Source: Nostoc sp. NIES-3756
Lineage (GTDB): Bacteria > Cyanobacteriota > Cyanobacteriia > Cyanobacteriales > Nostocaceae
Direction of reading: 5' to 3'
Assembly (NCBI RefSeq): GCF_001548375.1
Contig: NZ_AP017295.1
Location: 4,312,501-4,376,500, forward strand
Length of the DNA: 64,000 nt
The stretch's first letter is position 1, and the number at the start of each line of letters is the position of its first letter. Of the stretch, positions 35,369 to 44,860 are shown piece by piece. The position numbers were made by a program, and so were the translations under genes. The notes under the pieces are model-generated. The model had not been told where the DNA came from, ran no database searches, and worked only from the letters and a program-made list of their open reading frames with translations.

Positions 35369-36060
35369 AGTTTAATTTCTGCTTAGTGGGTAAACTCTTG
35401 GCTGATTCCTGGGCAAATCAATTTGATCTCAGCAATTAAACTAATTGCTAACTATTAGCTCAGAATGAGATTTGCAAAAATATTTATTTTAACTATTATA
35501 TCAATTTTCACAAAATATTTAACCAGTATTCATGAACTTTATTTTTATTGTTTTTCGGTCATTCATGAGTACATTCGCTTAAACGTAAAAATGGATAATT
35601 ATTAAAAAATCTAATTATAGCTTTCCAAACTAGCTTCAGTTTATAGCAACAGTATTTTTAGGAAAAATCAGGAAGCTTAATTTGTAGTTTGCAAAAAGTT
35701 TTTCATGAACATAAATTTAGTAACTCTCCTAATTGAGTAATCGTTTGCAAACAGCAGTCGTAATTCGTGGAATACAATTGATTTAAACTTAGTTACATTT
35801 TCTTATAGTTAATTGAACTCCCGGAAAATAAACCCAAAAACTGTTAACACTCATTTTCAAATACCAGACAGAATCCCACCCAAGAGAGAGATACTAAAGC
35901 AAATATAAATGCTATTGTGTATCTCATGTTACAGATTTTTTCTGTTAAGGCTTTAATCACAACGTCATAATTGGCAAGATAGCTATTACCCCTCACAGGT
36001 GTATTAAATCCCGCAAATATAGATAAATAAAGCGAGAAAAGCTGAAATATTTTTTGGAAA
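35369..36060. other. hetC promoter and long leader region
   Basis: About 690 bp of AT-rich sequence between hetC and the GH116 terminator. It holds the NtcA promoter (35891-35932), predicting an RNA leader of about 515 nt before hetC. Several TTCATGAA-like palindromes are at 35530-35570 and 35700-35710. The 84-codon minus-strand frame here overlaps both the promoter and the terminator and is rejected. Confidence 0.7.
35891..35932 (-). promoter_or_regulatory. NtcA-activated promoter of hetC
   Basis: On the minus strand GTAACATGAGATAC (35932-35919) is a perfect GTAn8TAC NtcA box, and TAGTAT (35896-35891) sits 22 bases downstream as the -10 element: the canonical class II NtcA layout. It matches the hetC promoter I recall from PCC 7120. 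Confidence 0.92.
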
Positions 36061-36096
36061 AAACCGACTTTCTCTATTACAAAGGTCGGTTTTTTC
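36061..36096 (-). terminator. Bidirectional terminator after the GH116 gene
   Basis: AAACCGACTTT and AAAGGTCGGTTT form an 11-bp stem with a one-base bulge, flanked by A-runs and T-runs on both sides; it insulates the GH116 gene from hetC. Confidence 0.75.
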
Positions 36097-36183
36097 ATTA
36101 TTTCTACGAAAAATTTAATGAATGCTTAATATTTTCATGGAGATGGGGGGGAGTAACCCACCCCTAACCCCTCCCAAGAGGGG

Positions 36184-36252
36184 AAAAGCAGAGGAAAATA
36201 ACTAATGACTATGGACTATGGACTAATGACTAATGACTAATGACTAATGACT
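36184..36252. repeat. Tandem ACTAATG heptamer repeat
   Basis: Ten or so units of GACTAATGACTA / GACTATG type run up to and slightly over the stop codon of the GH116 gene. Confidence 0.85.
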
Positions 36253-38661
36253 AATCACCAAATACACTGCCCAAATTGCCATAGCGCGTAGGTAGGTACT
36301 GGCGCGGAAAGTTCCGGCGGCGGTGATGGCTTCTGGTGTGCGGAATTGCAGACCATTATTATAGATTTGCTCTACTACTGCTTGCGTTAATCTTAAACCT
36401 TCATCCTTCATTCCCATCTGTACCAAAAATGCTGCTAACCCAAAGTTAATTCCTGTCCAAACTTCTAAAGGATGGGTAGCTTTGGGGTTTTCTGGTGAAC
36501 CATCAGGACGCACTCCATTTGCTGCACCAAATTGACCGTTGTAGAACTTGAGGAAGCAAGCATCATAGACAGTTTGTAATGCAGAAATAGCGCGATCGCT
36601 TGGTACAATCTCCGGTAGCTCCAGCAAGTTTGCGTAGAATTGTCCACACAATTGATCTGCCATCACAACATCGGAACCACTTTCACTATCTAGTCGATAG
36701 TATTTACCATTCCAAAGTTTTTCTTGATAGATAGGTAGCGATTTGGTTAACCAAGTTTCATAGGTGGATTTTTGGGAAAGTACCAAATCCTTACTTTCTA
36801 AAACTTGGTGATTTTGTAATAAAATATCGCTAATGGCGATCGCAGCTTCCAAAGCCGCCAACCACAAGCCGCCACAATAGGCGCTAACCCCTTGCAAACG
36901 CCAGTCATCAAAGGTTTGGTCAGGCGCACCAGAGTTTTCTGGAATCCCATCCCCATCTAAATCAAACTTTTTCACATAATCAAGGGTTTCCACAATTGCA
37001 TCCCAGCAGTCTGCTAGAAATTGCACATCCTCAGCACCAGTAAGCAGATAATCCCGGTATACTTGCAAGACAAAATCACAGCCTAAATCCTTCCACAAAT
37101 TACAATCTTGATAGCTGGTGTAATTAGTCTTCTCCCAAACGTGTTCATTGGGTGCGCCTAAATCGTGGGGTGTTGCACCTACGGCTTTACGCACAGCAAG
37201 CGGACTTTCTGCCCCAATGGTATAGTAATAACCAATAACGCGGGGAGTATCATCACCTTGGGGAATTGCTCTAGCAAAAGCACGCATCACTGATTTTTCT
37301 AATTCTGGGAATAGTTGCAACAACCCAAAAGAACCATACAACCGCACATCCAAACTTTCGTACCAACGATAGTCTAAACACTCCAACACCGCAAACTGTC
37401 CAATGGGATCGCTTGGTGTGGCTGCACTCCAGAGAGTTCCCCCACTGGTGAGGTCGTAAAGTTCATTAAATAAAGCCATCTTAAACCAGTCGGGTAAATC
37501 TTCTCGGTTGAGAATGGGTTCTTGCCAGCTTTCGATTTGTTGTTGCCAAGTTTTATACTGTTCTAGAGCCAGAGTTGCGATCGCCCAAGCATGATCACCA
37601 GTTTTATCAAAGAAATCTGTATATCTGCGATAGTAATTAATGCCAGCTGCAAATTCGGTCACTGGAAAATCCCAACTCAGAACAAAGGGAATTTCTAGAG
37701 TTTCCCCAGGCTGGAGAGTAAAACGAACTGCGATCGCTCCTCCCAACTGTTCATTCTCTACAGCAGCCGTGGTATCTATATAATTAGGCAAAGAACCATC
37801 CGCCGCAAAACTCTGCCATACTTCCTCACCTGTACCCACAGGATTCCATCTTGTATGGTGAAACACTTCCACTTGAGGGTGTTTCAAAGTCGCAATACAC
37901 CAACTTCCCTCACCCTCTTGTAAAGGTTCAGTCATACCCACCCGACCGAAAAAGCACCCAATATGTTGGGGACTCTCATCTAAATAATTGTAATTCTCCT
38001 GACTTTCCCCCACACGCGGCTGATACTCATAAACCGGACTCCCATCATCACGCACCCGCACATTAGGAGATTTGAGCGCATTCGTAAACCAACCCACCAT
38101 ATTTTGCCAACTCAGCATAATACTGAGTGTGATAGGTGCATTGGTAGGGTTATGTGCTTGCCATGCAAACACCGCTACAGGGTAACTAGTCTCTTGATAA
38201 TTATTAGCCCAAATGGGGGAAAACTGCTCACAAGTTAACTCCGCCTGAAAAACATTCTCATACACAAACCAGCTACGAGGATACAAAGCGTGATATGTCC
38301 CTGTTTCCTGTGTTCCATTAGACGCAGGATACCATTGCCAACTTTTCAGGCTACCATCATCCGGCGCTTGGGTAAACAAAGCATAAGCCTGGGAAGATGC
38401 GCCATTTGACTCAAACACACTAAATTGGCAAGCCGGAAAATTTTGGAAAACATGCTCACCACCGTCAATATGCCACAGGTTAAAATCCCCCCGCGAAGAC
38501 CGACCAATACAACCTGCACCAAAGCCACCTAATGGCATCCCATGCCAAGGCCCATCATCAATATTACTAGCATAGCGGACAGTATAAGGCTGATCCCAAC
38601 CTAACCCAATAGGACGTTTCCAAGCAGAGGAGGGAATTTGCGGGGAGGATTGATTTGTCAT
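36244..38661 (-). CDS. GH116 beta-glucosidase (GBA2-like)
   Basis: An 805-residue glycoside hydrolase of family 116, related to non-lysosomal glucosylceramidase. The N-terminal beta-sandwich contains MPLGGFGAGCIGRSSRGDFNLW; the (alpha/alpha)6 barrel contains the segment ECLDYRWYESLDVRLYGS, whose Glu (ESLDV) is placed like the family's nucleophile, and APDQTFDDWRLQG, whose Asp is placed like the acid/base. FWKDLGCDFVLQ-like NLWKDLGCDFVLQVYRDY and GVRPDG also match. No signal peptide is seen, so it is probably cytosolic. Substrate in cyanobacteria is unknown; glucolipids or beta-glucosides are guesses. Single gene with its own terminator; the stop codon lies in a tandem repeat. Confidence 0.9.
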   Translation of the reverse strand: MTNQSSPQIPSSAWKRPIGLGWDQPYTVRYASNIDDGPWHGMPLGGFGAGCIGRSSRGDFNLWHIDGGEHVFQNFPACQFSVFESNGASSQAYALFTQAPDDGSLKSWQWYPASNGTQETGTYHALYPRSWFVYENVFQAELTCEQFSPIWANNYQETSYPVAVFAWQAHNPTNAPITLSIMLSWQNMVGWFTNALKSPNVRVRDDGSPVYEYQPRVGESQENYNYLDESPQHIGCFFGRVGMTEPLQEGEGSWCIATLKHPQVEVFHHTRWNPVGTGEEVWQSFAADGSLPNYIDTTAAVENEQLGGAIAVRFTLQPGETLEIPFVLSWDFPVTEFAAGINYYRRYTDFFDKTGDHAWAIATLALEQYKTWQQQIESWQEPILNREDLPDWFKMALFNELYDLTSGGTLWSAATPSDPIGQFAVLECLDYRWYESLDVRLYGSFGLLQLFPELEKSVMRAFARAIPQGDDTPRVIGYYYTIGAESPLAVRKAVGATPHDLGAPNEHVWEKTNYTSYQDCNLWKDLGCDFVLQVYRDYLLTGAEDVQFLADCWDAIVETLDYVKKFDLDGDGIPENSGAPDQTFDDWRLQGVSAYCGGLWLAALEAAIAISDILLQNHQVLESKDLVLSQKSTYETWLTKSLPIYQEKLWNGKYYRLDSESGSDVVMADQLCGQFYANLLELPEIVPSDRAISALQTVYDACFLKFYNGQFGAANGVRPDGSPENPKATHPLEVWTGINFGLAAFLVQMGMKDEGLRLTQAVVEQIYNNGLQFRTPEAITAAGTFRASTYLRAMAIWAVYLVISH

Positions 38662-38729
38662 TACCCAATGTCACAATTGTGCAGTTACGCTAAGGAAGCT
38701 TAACTCGATGTGTCAATTTTCTCAAGAGG

Positions 38730-38878
38730 CAGTTGACAATTGACAGTTGACAGAAGGCAGTAATAATTATTTTCTCCCTTGTCTCCCTTGTCTCCCTTGT
38801 CTCTCCCCTCTCCCTCATCTCCCTCATCTCCCCCATCTCCCCCATCTCCCCATTCCCTATTCCCCACTCCCCACAACC
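38730..38878. repeat. Compound low-complexity repeat block
   Basis: GTTGACA-type units (38731-38755) are followed by CTCCCTTGTCTC, CTCATCTCC and CCCCATCTCCC units up to the HAD gene stop. These are the same repeat classes that lie in frame in cobN. Confidence 0.85.
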
Positions 38879-39552
38879 AATGTCTGCAAATCAGGTACTT
38901 CTAAATCAGGTTGAGCCGTTGCAGGTAAACTTGCACCAGAGCCTTGTTGACCTGTGCGGCGGTTTACCCAAACTGTTGATATACCTAAAGATTTTGCTGG
39001 AACAACGTCATGATAAATACTAGCAGCAACGTGTAATATTTGCTCTTGAGGAATGCCAACTCTCTTAATTGCCTGTCTAAAGTTGTTGAGGGAGGGTTTA
39101 TAACTTTTTACTTGCTCTGCGGTGATGACTTCATCAAATTCTACTTGTAGATGTTTTGCAGAGAAGGCGAATAAATCATTATCTACATTTGAGATAATTA
39201 CTAGTTTAAATCTTTGTTTGAGATATTTTAAGGCTGCTACTGTATCAGGGAAAGGTTGCCAATACTGGAGGGAATCAGCCAATGAATTAAGTTCATCATT
39301 TGTTGGTTGAAAGTTGAAGCGATCGCCAAATTTCCTCACAACTCCCTTCAACACTTCTCGATAAGTAATGTATTCCCCTTGCTCTAACTCCGATTCAAAT
39401 TCAGCGAAAATTTCTAAGATTTTTCCTTCAGCTAAATTAATATTATGACCTTGCAATACAGGCTTAATTGATGTTAATATGCCTTCTTCCCAGTTAATTA
39501 AAGTGCCGTAGCAATCAAAAGTAAGCGCTTCATATTTGTTTAAGTCAATCAC
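38857..39552 (-). CDS. Haloacid dehalogenase-like hydrolase
   Basis: From GTG 39552 the 231-residue product begins VIDLNKYEALTFDCYGTLINWEEG, with a GGAG ribosome site 9 bases upstream; this start is chosen over upstream ATGs that would add 35 non-homologous residues. HAD motif I is DCYGTLI (nucleophile Asp), motif II is VIISNVDND, the Lys is in VKSYKPSLNNF, and motif III acids follow in AASIYHDVVPAKSLGI. It fits type II haloacid dehalogenase or phosphatase relatives. The C-terminal codons lie in the low-complexity repeat. Substrate unknown. Confidence 0.88.
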   Translation of the reverse strand: MIDLNKYEALTFDCYGTLINWEEGILTSIKPVLQGHNINLAEGKILEIFAEFESELEQGEYITYREVLKGVVRKFGDRFNFQPTNDELNSLADSLQYWQPFPDTVAALKYLKQRFKLVIISNVDNDLFAFSAKHLQVEFDEVITAEQVKSYKPSLNNFRQAIKRVGIPQEQILHVAASIYHDVVPAKSLGISTVWVNRRTGQQGSGASLPATAQPDLEVPDLQTLVVGSGE

Positions 39553-39657
39553 AAATTTTACTCCAGAAGTTTTTAAACACATTGAATATATACATCGGAA
39601 AACCTTTACTCTAAGGCATCTTGAAGCAATTATTCTTTTATAATATACAGATATCAA

Positions 39658-40061
39658 TGTCTTTTATTATGCAATAACTTCACACTAATACTGAGTAAAG
39701 CGCAGAAAAGGAAATTTAACCTAAATTTTTACTAAATTTAACTCATTCTTTGCTTATGTTATATGCCTTCATAAGAAAATTGTAGGGAGTTTATAATAAA
39801 ATACGGCAAGTCAATCGGTGTTTAGATGTATCGATACCAAAGGCTCAGAAGCAGAATCTCAATAAGAAGCTCTCCAGGATTGCAGTTTCATGTAATTAAG
39901 CACATAAATACATGAAACTGCAATATTATCAATTACTTAATTGTTAAATAAAACCAGCCCAAACGTAGACAGAGAAACAAGAGTAAAACCGTGTGTCTGC
40001 GTTAACGGCATTAGCTTCACTGTTTTGTGTGGTGTATTTTAACTGAAATTGAGGAGTACAA
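39658..40061. other. Intergenic region with a long inverted repeat
   Basis: 404 bp without a gene. The notable feature is the 16-bp perfect inverted repeat at 39879-39924. The rest is AT-rich and should carry the promoters of the two divergent genes. Confidence 0.5.
39879..39924. repeat. 16-bp perfect inverted repeat
   Basis: ATTGCAGTTTCATGTA (39879-39894) and its exact reverse complement (39909-39924), with a 14-nt loop. No U-tract follows either arm, so a simple terminator is unlikely. Confidence 0.9.
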
Positions 40062-40562
40062 ATGCTTGAGGCGATCGCTGTTGCTTGGCTGTTGTTAGTT
40101 CTTGGCGATTTTTTATCTACATTCTTTTATCATGTACCCGAACACGTTTTTGGTAGCCTCCATTTAAAAACGCACCATTCATGGAAGAAAAACTTTCGCC
40201 ACTATGCTATTTTGACTCTTAATATCCAAGTTCTATTAGATGGTATTTTAGGAGCTTTACCTTATTTAATAGTGGCAATATTTTTGTGGTCTTTCTCTCC
40301 CATTGGCGTTATTGCTGGACTGTTATTAGGGCAATTTCATGTATGGTGGAGACATGTAACCGCTTTAGGTTGGCAAACTCCTAAACTTGTGGCTACATTA
40401 TGCCAACTCCTATTTATTACCACTCCTGAAAGACACTGGTTACACCATCAAAAAACTAGTTTAGGTTTTGGTGACATTTTCACATTCTTTGAACAACCCG
40501 CCCAAGTTTGGTTACGCTGGTTAAGACTATTAAGGATGCGTTTTCGTTACTCTCGTATCTAG
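40062..40562 (+). CDS. Membrane fatty-acid-hydroxylase-like protein
   Basis: A 166-residue membrane protein with a His pattern typical of the fatty acid hydroxylase/sterol desaturase superfamily: FYHVPEHVFG, LHLKTHHSW, FRHYA, GQFHVWWRHV and ERHWLHHQ. These are spaced as in membrane di-iron enzymes. Two or three hydrophobic segments (about 5-22, 55-80, 82-95) lie between. The length is short for the family (usually 200-300), but the histidine set looks complete, so the protein may be active. Substrate unknown; a lipid or carotenoid role is inferred from the family only. Its start follows GAGGAG at a good distance. Confidence 0.75.
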   Translation: MLEAIAVAWLLLVLGDFLSTFFYHVPEHVFGSLHLKTHHSWKKNFRHYAILTLNIQVLLDGILGALPYLIVAIFLWSFSPIGVIAGLLLGQFHVWWRHVTALGWQTPKLVATLCQLLFITTPERHWLHHQKTSLGFGDIFTFFEQPAQVWLRWLRLLRMRFRYSRI

Positions 40563-40653
40563 TAAATAGAGGTGTAAGGGTGAAAGTGAGTAAAACCCTT
40601 ACACCCCCAAAAACATATTATTTAATTACGAATTACGAATTACGAATTAAAAA

Positions 40654-41115
40654 TTACCATTCCCCAAAAGGATGCTTAACTAAATAACTATTAAAATATC
40701 TAGCGTCTCCAGTAACTTCTGTACCAATCCAATCAGGTATTTCAACTTGCTGTGCTTCATCGGTAAGTTCTACCTCTGCTATTATCAAACCTTGATTAGC
40801 CCCTGCAAACTCATCTACTTCCCAAACTAAACCAGACCATTCTATTTTGTATCTGGTTTTTTCAATCAAAGGGCGATCGCATAAAGTATCAAGCATTTCC
40901 TCCGCATCTGCAAGGGGAATAGGATACTCAAACTCAGACCGAGAAAAGTTAACTGTGGGGCCTTTAATAGTTAAGTAACCTTGATTACCTGCAATGCGGA
41001 CACGTACAGTAGCCCCTTGTGAAGCAATATATCCTTGACGGTATAGGCTACCCTCGCCTAACTGTCGCCAACTATCGCCATTGACTAAAAATTTGCGCTC
41101 AATTTCTTTTGCCAT
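40654..41115 (-). CDS. CYTH-domain inorganic triphosphatase-like protein
   Basis: A 153-residue CYTH/triphosphate tunnel metalloenzyme. It begins with the signature EIERKFLV, followed by RQGYIA, TVRVRI with the alternating basic residues, GYLTIKG, the acid cluster EFEYPIP, and later KTRYKIEWSGLVWEVDEF and IIAEVELTDE. All the Arg/Lys/Glu positions expected to line the tunnel are present. Bacterial members of this size hydrolyse inorganic triphosphate or other nucleoside triphosphates. It follows ssuD on the same strand across a hairpin. Confidence 0.92.
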   Translation of the reverse strand: MAKEIERKFLVNGDSWRQLGEGSLYRQGYIASQGATVRVRIAGNQGYLTIKGPTVNFSRSEFEYPIPLADAEEMLDTLCDRPLIEKTRYKIEWSGLVWEVDEFAGANQGLIIAEVELTDEAQQVEIPDWIGTEVTGDARYFNSYLVKHPFGEW

Positions 41116-41133
41116 TGCTGCTATATGTTCTAC

Positions 41134-41160
41134 TTGCTGGGAATGCTAACATCCCAGCAA
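41134..41160. terminator. Hairpin between ssuD and the CYTH gene
   Basis: TTGCTGGGA and TCCCAGCAA form a perfect 9-bp stem with a 9-nt loop. Neither side has a long U-tract, so attenuation or mRNA protection is as likely as termination. Confidence 0.5.
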
Positions 41161-41171
41161 AACAAGTTCAA

Positions 41172-42308
41172 CTACACAGGCTGAGGCTTGAGTAAATCAC
41201 CTTTCGTCACAAATTCATTAAATGCAGTCGGAATTTGCTGTGGTACAGCAACAGTAGGCGCTTGTAAGGGTAAACGGGGGAATAGAAGTTCAGCTACTCG
41301 ATAAGCTTCTTCCAAATGGGGATAGCCAGAAAAGACAAAGGTATCAATTCCTAAATCTGCATACTCCAGCATTCTGGTTGCAACTGTGTCTGCATCTCCT
41401 ACCAAAGCCGTACCTGCACCACCGCGCACCAAACCTACACCAGACCACAAATTAGGGCTAATTTCTAGGTTGTGGCGATTACCTTGATGCAATTGTGCCA
41501 TCCGGCGTTGCCCTTCTGATTCAGACCTAGCAAACTTTTCATAGGCTGATGCAATTGTGGCATCATCTACATATTGAATCAGTTCATTGGCAGCATCCCA
41601 AGCTTTTTGGGCTGTTTCGCGCACAATAGCGTGTAACCGAATCCCAAAACGCACAGTTCTACCTTGTTCGGCTGCTAATTGGCGGACTTTGGTGATTTTT
41701 TGGGCTACTAGTTGTGGTGGTTCACCCCAGGTTAAATACACATCAATGTGTTTGGCCGCAACTTGCAACGCCGCATCGGAAGAACCACCAAAATATAAGG
41801 TAGGATAAGGCTTTTGTACAGGTGGAAATTGCAGCTTAGCGCCTGCAACCTTCAAGTGACGACCTGTAAATGTTACCTCCTCACCTTGCATGAGCGATCG
41901 CCAAATTGTTAAAAACTCATCAGTCAATTCATATCGCTGGTCATGATCTAAAAATACCCCATCCTTAGCTAATTCCTTAGTATCGCCACCAGTCACTACA
42001 TTTAGGATAATTCGACCGTTAGAAAGTTGGTCAAATGTAGCAGCCATTCTCACCGCCAAGGAAGGCGACATAATCGCCGGACGAAAAGCCACAAGAAACC
42101 GCAAGCGTTGAGTCACAGGAATCAAGGAAGCAGCAACAATCCAGGTATCTTGTTTTTGTCCAGTACCAATCAACATCCCACCAAAACCCAACTTATCTAC
42201 AGCTTGGGCAATTTGCTGCATATAAGGATAGTTAGCTTGTCGCCTACCGATTGGTGTACCTAAATATCGCTCATCTCCTTGAGTTGGTAAATACCAAAAT
42301 ACTTCCAT
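41172..42308 (-). CDS. ssuD: FMNH2-dependent alkanesulfonate monooxygenase
   Basis: A 378-residue luciferase-like monooxygenase that splits alkanesulfonates into an aldehyde and sulfite. It starts [18 protein letters not shown] and shows [62 protein letters not shown] and [12 protein letters not shown], all SsuD-typical blocks. The C-terminus [22 protein letters not shown] fits. It is downstream of ssuA on the same strand (92 bp). The permease and ATPase genes (ssuC, ssuB) and the flavin reductase are not in the window. Confidence 0.93.
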   Translation of the reverse strand: MEVFWYLPTQGDERYLGTPIGRRQANYPYMQQIAQAVDKLGFGGMLIGTGQKQDTWIVAASLIPVTQRLRFLVAFRPAIMSPSLAVRMAATFDQLSNGRIILNVVTGGDTKELAKDGVFLDHDQRYELTDEFLTIWRSLMQGEEVTFTGRHLKVAGAKLQFPPVQKPYPTLYFGGSSDAALQVAAKHIDVYLTWGEPPQLVAQKITKVRQLAAEQGRTVRFGIRLHAIVRETAQKAWDAANELIQYVDDATIASAYEKFARSESEGQRRMAQLHQGNRHNLEISPNLWSGVGLVRGGAGTALVGDADTVATRMLEYADLGIDTFVFSGYPHLEEAYRVAELLFPRLPLQAPTVAVPQQIPTAFNEFVTKGDLLKPQPV

Positions 42309-42376
42309 TTTCCTGTTTCCTCATGCTACACGGCTAAAATCAATTCAAAATTAAGAGAGTGAGGCTTATATAAAAG

Positions 42377-42392
42377 AGGGACTAAAGTCCCT
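42377..42392. terminator. Small hairpin between ssuA and ssuD
   Basis: AGGGAC TAAA GTCCCT. Stem of 6 bp, no U-tract; perhaps an mRNA processing or stability element in the ssuA-ssuD transcript. Confidence 0.4.
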
Positions 42393-42400
42393 ACTACAAA

Positions 42401-43447
42401 CTATTTCTGACTAATAGTTGTCGGTGTGATTGCTGCGTATTGTTCTGTAGTTAGCATTGCTTCTTGAACATCAATGCGTTTAGGAATAACTTTTTCTTGA
42501 GCAAACAAATCAGCAATTTTTTGTTGCCCTGTCATGATTTCTGGTGTAATTGGTCTTAAGCCATAGGTGCGGCGTTTGACCATTGTTGTTAAAATGTCTT
42601 TTTCCAGTTTGAGATGAGGTGCAGTTAATTTGACAACTTCTTCTGGATTTTGTTCAGCCCATTTACCAACATTATTTATTTCTTCCAAAACTAACTTTAC
42701 TAACTCTGGATTTTCTGTGGCAAATTTGCGTGCAGCCATGTAATATCCGCCTTGAGTAGCAATACCGCTTGCATTTCTTAAGACTCTTGCCTTACCAATT
42801 TTTTGGGCTAAAGCTAAGTGCGGATCCCATGTTACCCAAGCATCTATTTTGCCTTGAATAAAAGCACCACGCGCTTCTGTAGGAGGCATACTAATTGCTT
42901 GCACATCACTATATTTTAAACCCGCTTCTTCTAAAGCTTTTATTAATAAATAATGGGAAGCAGAACCCTTTTGGAAAACAATTTTTTGTCCCTTAAGATC
43001 AGCTAAAGTCCGAATTGGTGAATTATTTTGCACTACAATGCCACTACCTTCACCAGTTCCCGGTTTATTACTAGCAACATAAACTAAAGATGTGCCAGCA
43101 GCCTGGGCAAATATTGGCGGAGTTTCTCCAACAGAACCAATATCAACCCGACCAACATTCATGGCTTCCATCAGTTGCGGCCCGGCGGCAAATTGCGCCC
43201 ATTCGACAGTAACACCTAAGGGTTGTAGACGTTTTTCTACTACTCCTTTTAGTCTTACTATGTCTCCAGCACTTTGATAGCCCATACGCACAACTTTGGT
43301 TGTAAAACCAGTAGTTTTATTTTCTGCTTTTGGAGTATCAACTGAGCAACTAATTAAAGTAGTTGTTAGGGTTAAAATTCCCGGTACTACAAATAGGGAA
43401 ACACGCTGAAATAAGTTGATTTTTGGTAATTTGAATGTGCTGGACAT
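42401..43447 (-). CDS. ssuA: Aliphatic sulfonate ABC transporter substrate-binding protein
   Basis: A 348-residue periplasmic binding protein. The N-terminus has a signal segment (SLFVVPGILTLTTTLISC) with a lipobox-like Cys at about residue 34, so it is probably a lipoprotein on the outer face of the inner membrane. Family blocks are VRMGYQSAGDIVRLKGVVEKRL, EWAQFAAGPQLMEAMNVGRVDIGSVGETPPIFAQAAG and GQKIVFQKGSASHYLLIKALEEAGL. It should bind alkanesulfonates and feed SsuD, whose gene follows. Nitrate/taurine-binding relatives are the alternative. Upstream are heptamer repeats and the divergently regulated dienelactone gene on the same strand. Confidence 0.9.
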   Translation of the reverse strand: MSSTFKLPKINLFQRVSLFVVPGILTLTTTLISCSVDTPKAENKTTGFTTKVVRMGYQSAGDIVRLKGVVEKRLQPLGVTVEWAQFAAGPQLMEAMNVGRVDIGSVGETPPIFAQAAGTSLVYVASNKPGTGEGSGIVVQNNSPIRTLADLKGQKIVFQKGSASHYLLIKALEEAGLKYSDVQAISMPPTEARGAFIQGKIDAWVTWDPHLALAQKIGKARVLRNASGIATQGGYYMAARKFATENPELVKLVLEEINNVGKWAEQNPEEVVKLTAPHLKLEKDILTTMVKRRTYGLRPITPEIMTGQQKIADLFAQEKVIPKRIDVQEAMLTTEQYAAITPTTISQK

Positions 43448-43505
43448 GGAGTGTATTTTACTTACTCTTGATTAGGGATATAAGAAGGTGAGGAGCAAAA
43501 GGAAT

Positions 43506-43545
43506 AACTATGGACTATGGACTAATGACTAATGACTAACTATCA
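43506..43545. repeat. Tandem GACTATG/GACTAATG heptamers
   Basis: About five heptamer units end at the stop codon of the dienelactone hydrolase gene. Confidence 0.8.
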
Positions 43546-44298
43546 AACAGTCTGAAGTAGAAGAGTCTTCTGAAACAATTCAGTAACGTGTGTCCAAGCA
43601 TCAGCAGCAGCTTCGGCGTTGTAGCTGGCGCGATGGTTGCAGAAAAAGCCGTGTCCTGCGCCGTCATAACGGAAAACTTTGTGAGGTATCTGATATTTTT
43701 TTAATTCAGCCTCTATTTGTTCTGTCTGTTCTAAAGGAATACCTTGGTCTTCTTTACCAAAGAAGGCGTAAATCTGACCTTTAATATCAGGGGTGCGAGT
43801 AAGGGTAGGTTCACCACCTCCGGGTGTGGAGTTGGGAATACCACCACCGTAGAAGGAAGCTGTAGCTTTGATATCTGGGAGAGTCGCAGCTAGGTAAACT
43901 ACGTGTCCACCAAAGCAGAAGCCGATAGAACCGATCGCATCTGGTTGGACATTTGGTAAATTCTTCAAATAAGCGATCGCAGCTTGAATATCACTCAAAA
44001 TTTCTGCTGCTGTAGTCTGTTCCTTATAGCCTCTACCACGTTGGACATCTTCGCCTGTGTATCCCGCCTCGAAACCAGGTGCGGTGCGTTGGTATAGCGT
44101 TGGTGCGATCGCTACATAACCCTCTTTGGCTAATTTCTCTGCAACTTCTCGAATGTGAATATTGACACCAAAGATTTCTTGAATCACAATCACAGCCGGA
44201 AATCTTCCCTGTTTGATCGGTTCGGCTAGATAAGCATCGATTTGTAAGTCACCGTTAGGAACCTTAACGTAACTAGTGCGAATTTCTGTGTTTGTCAT
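43543..44298 (-). CDS. Dienelactone hydrolase family protein
   Basis: From ATG 44298 the product has 251 residues; an ATG 24 bp earlier is possible. It is an alpha/beta hydrolase of the dienelactone hydrolase family: VIVIQEIFGVNIHIREVAEKLAKEGYVAIAPTLYQR at the N-terminus, the Cys nucleophile motif GSIGFCFGGHV, the Asp in FFGKEDQGIP and the His in DGAGHGFFCNHR. Thus a full Cys-Asp-His triad is present. The biological substrate in cyanobacteria is not known. It is divergent from a VOC-domain gene with about 125 bp between. Confidence 0.92.
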   Translation of the reverse strand: MTNTEIRTSYVKVPNGDLQIDAYLAEPIKQGRFPAVIVIQEIFGVNIHIREVAEKLAKEGYVAIAPTLYQRTAPGFEAGYTGEDVQRGRGYKEQTTAAEILSDIQAAIAYLKNLPNVQPDAIGSIGFCFGGHVVYLAATLPDIKATASFYGGGIPNSTPGGGEPTLTRTPDIKGQIYAFFGKEDQGIPLEQTEQIEAELKKYQIPHKVFRYDGAGHGFFCNHRASYNAEAAADAWTHVTELFQKTLLLQTV

Positions 44299-44422
44299 TT
44301 TAGGGATAAGGTCTTTATGCAATAAGTTCTGTAAAAATACTAAAACTTTATCGATTTACCGTATTTTCAAGAGTAGTATTTCACAAACAAAGTGCAAAGG
44401 CAAGTCTTTTAGGAGAACAAAG

Positions 44423-44860
44423 ATGAGTTTAAAAGCAGTTCATCACGTTTTAGTGACCTATCCACCAGAAGCGGGAAATGCAACCTTGAATTTCTACAGC
44501 CAAGTTTTGGGACTAGAGGAAATTTCCAGACCTGATGTAGCCCGAAATGTAGCTGGTGCTTGGTATGCTTTAGGACAAATTCAAATACACCTGGGTGAAG
44601 AACCAAAGCCCGACAACCAAACATCTAGAAGACATATATGTTTTCTAGTCGATAATTTGAATGCTTTTGAGGAACACCTAAAAGCGCATGGGGTAGAAAT
44701 TCTTGCCGATCATGCACCCGTTCCCGACCTCAAGCGCTTCTTCTTACGAGATCCGGCTGGGAATCGCCTGGAGATTACAGAGTTTGTCAATTCTCATTCA
44801 GAAAACACAGAGTTAAACCCCATGTCCGAGCCATCACTTGTCTCATCCACACGGCTATAA
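44423..44860 (+). CDS. VOC (glyoxalase/bleomycin-resistance-like) family protein
   Basis: A 145-residue product from ATG 44423, chosen because AGGAG lies 8 bases upstream; the longer frame to 44276 overlaps the divergent gene. The sequence reads as a vicinal-oxygen-chelate domain: AVHHVLVTYPPE, NFYSQVLGLEEI, WYALGQIQIHLGEE, HICFLVDNLNAFEEHLKAHGVEI and FFLRDPAGNRLEITEF. His and Glu positions for a metal site are present. Function may be a glyoxalase, dioxygenase or binding protein. Confidence 0.88.
   Translation: MSLKAVHHVLVTYPPEAGNATLNFYSQVLGLEEISRPDVARNVAGAWYALGQIQIHLGEEPKPDNQTSRRHICFLVDNLNAFEEHLKAHGVEILADHAPVPDLKRFFLRDPAGNRLEITEFVNSHSENTELNPMSEPSLVSSTRL

Noticed and set aside
35844..36098. 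84-codon minus-strand frame between hetC and the GH116 gene
   Set aside because: It overlaps the GH116 terminator and the NtcA promoter of hetC; its first codons are the terminator stem.
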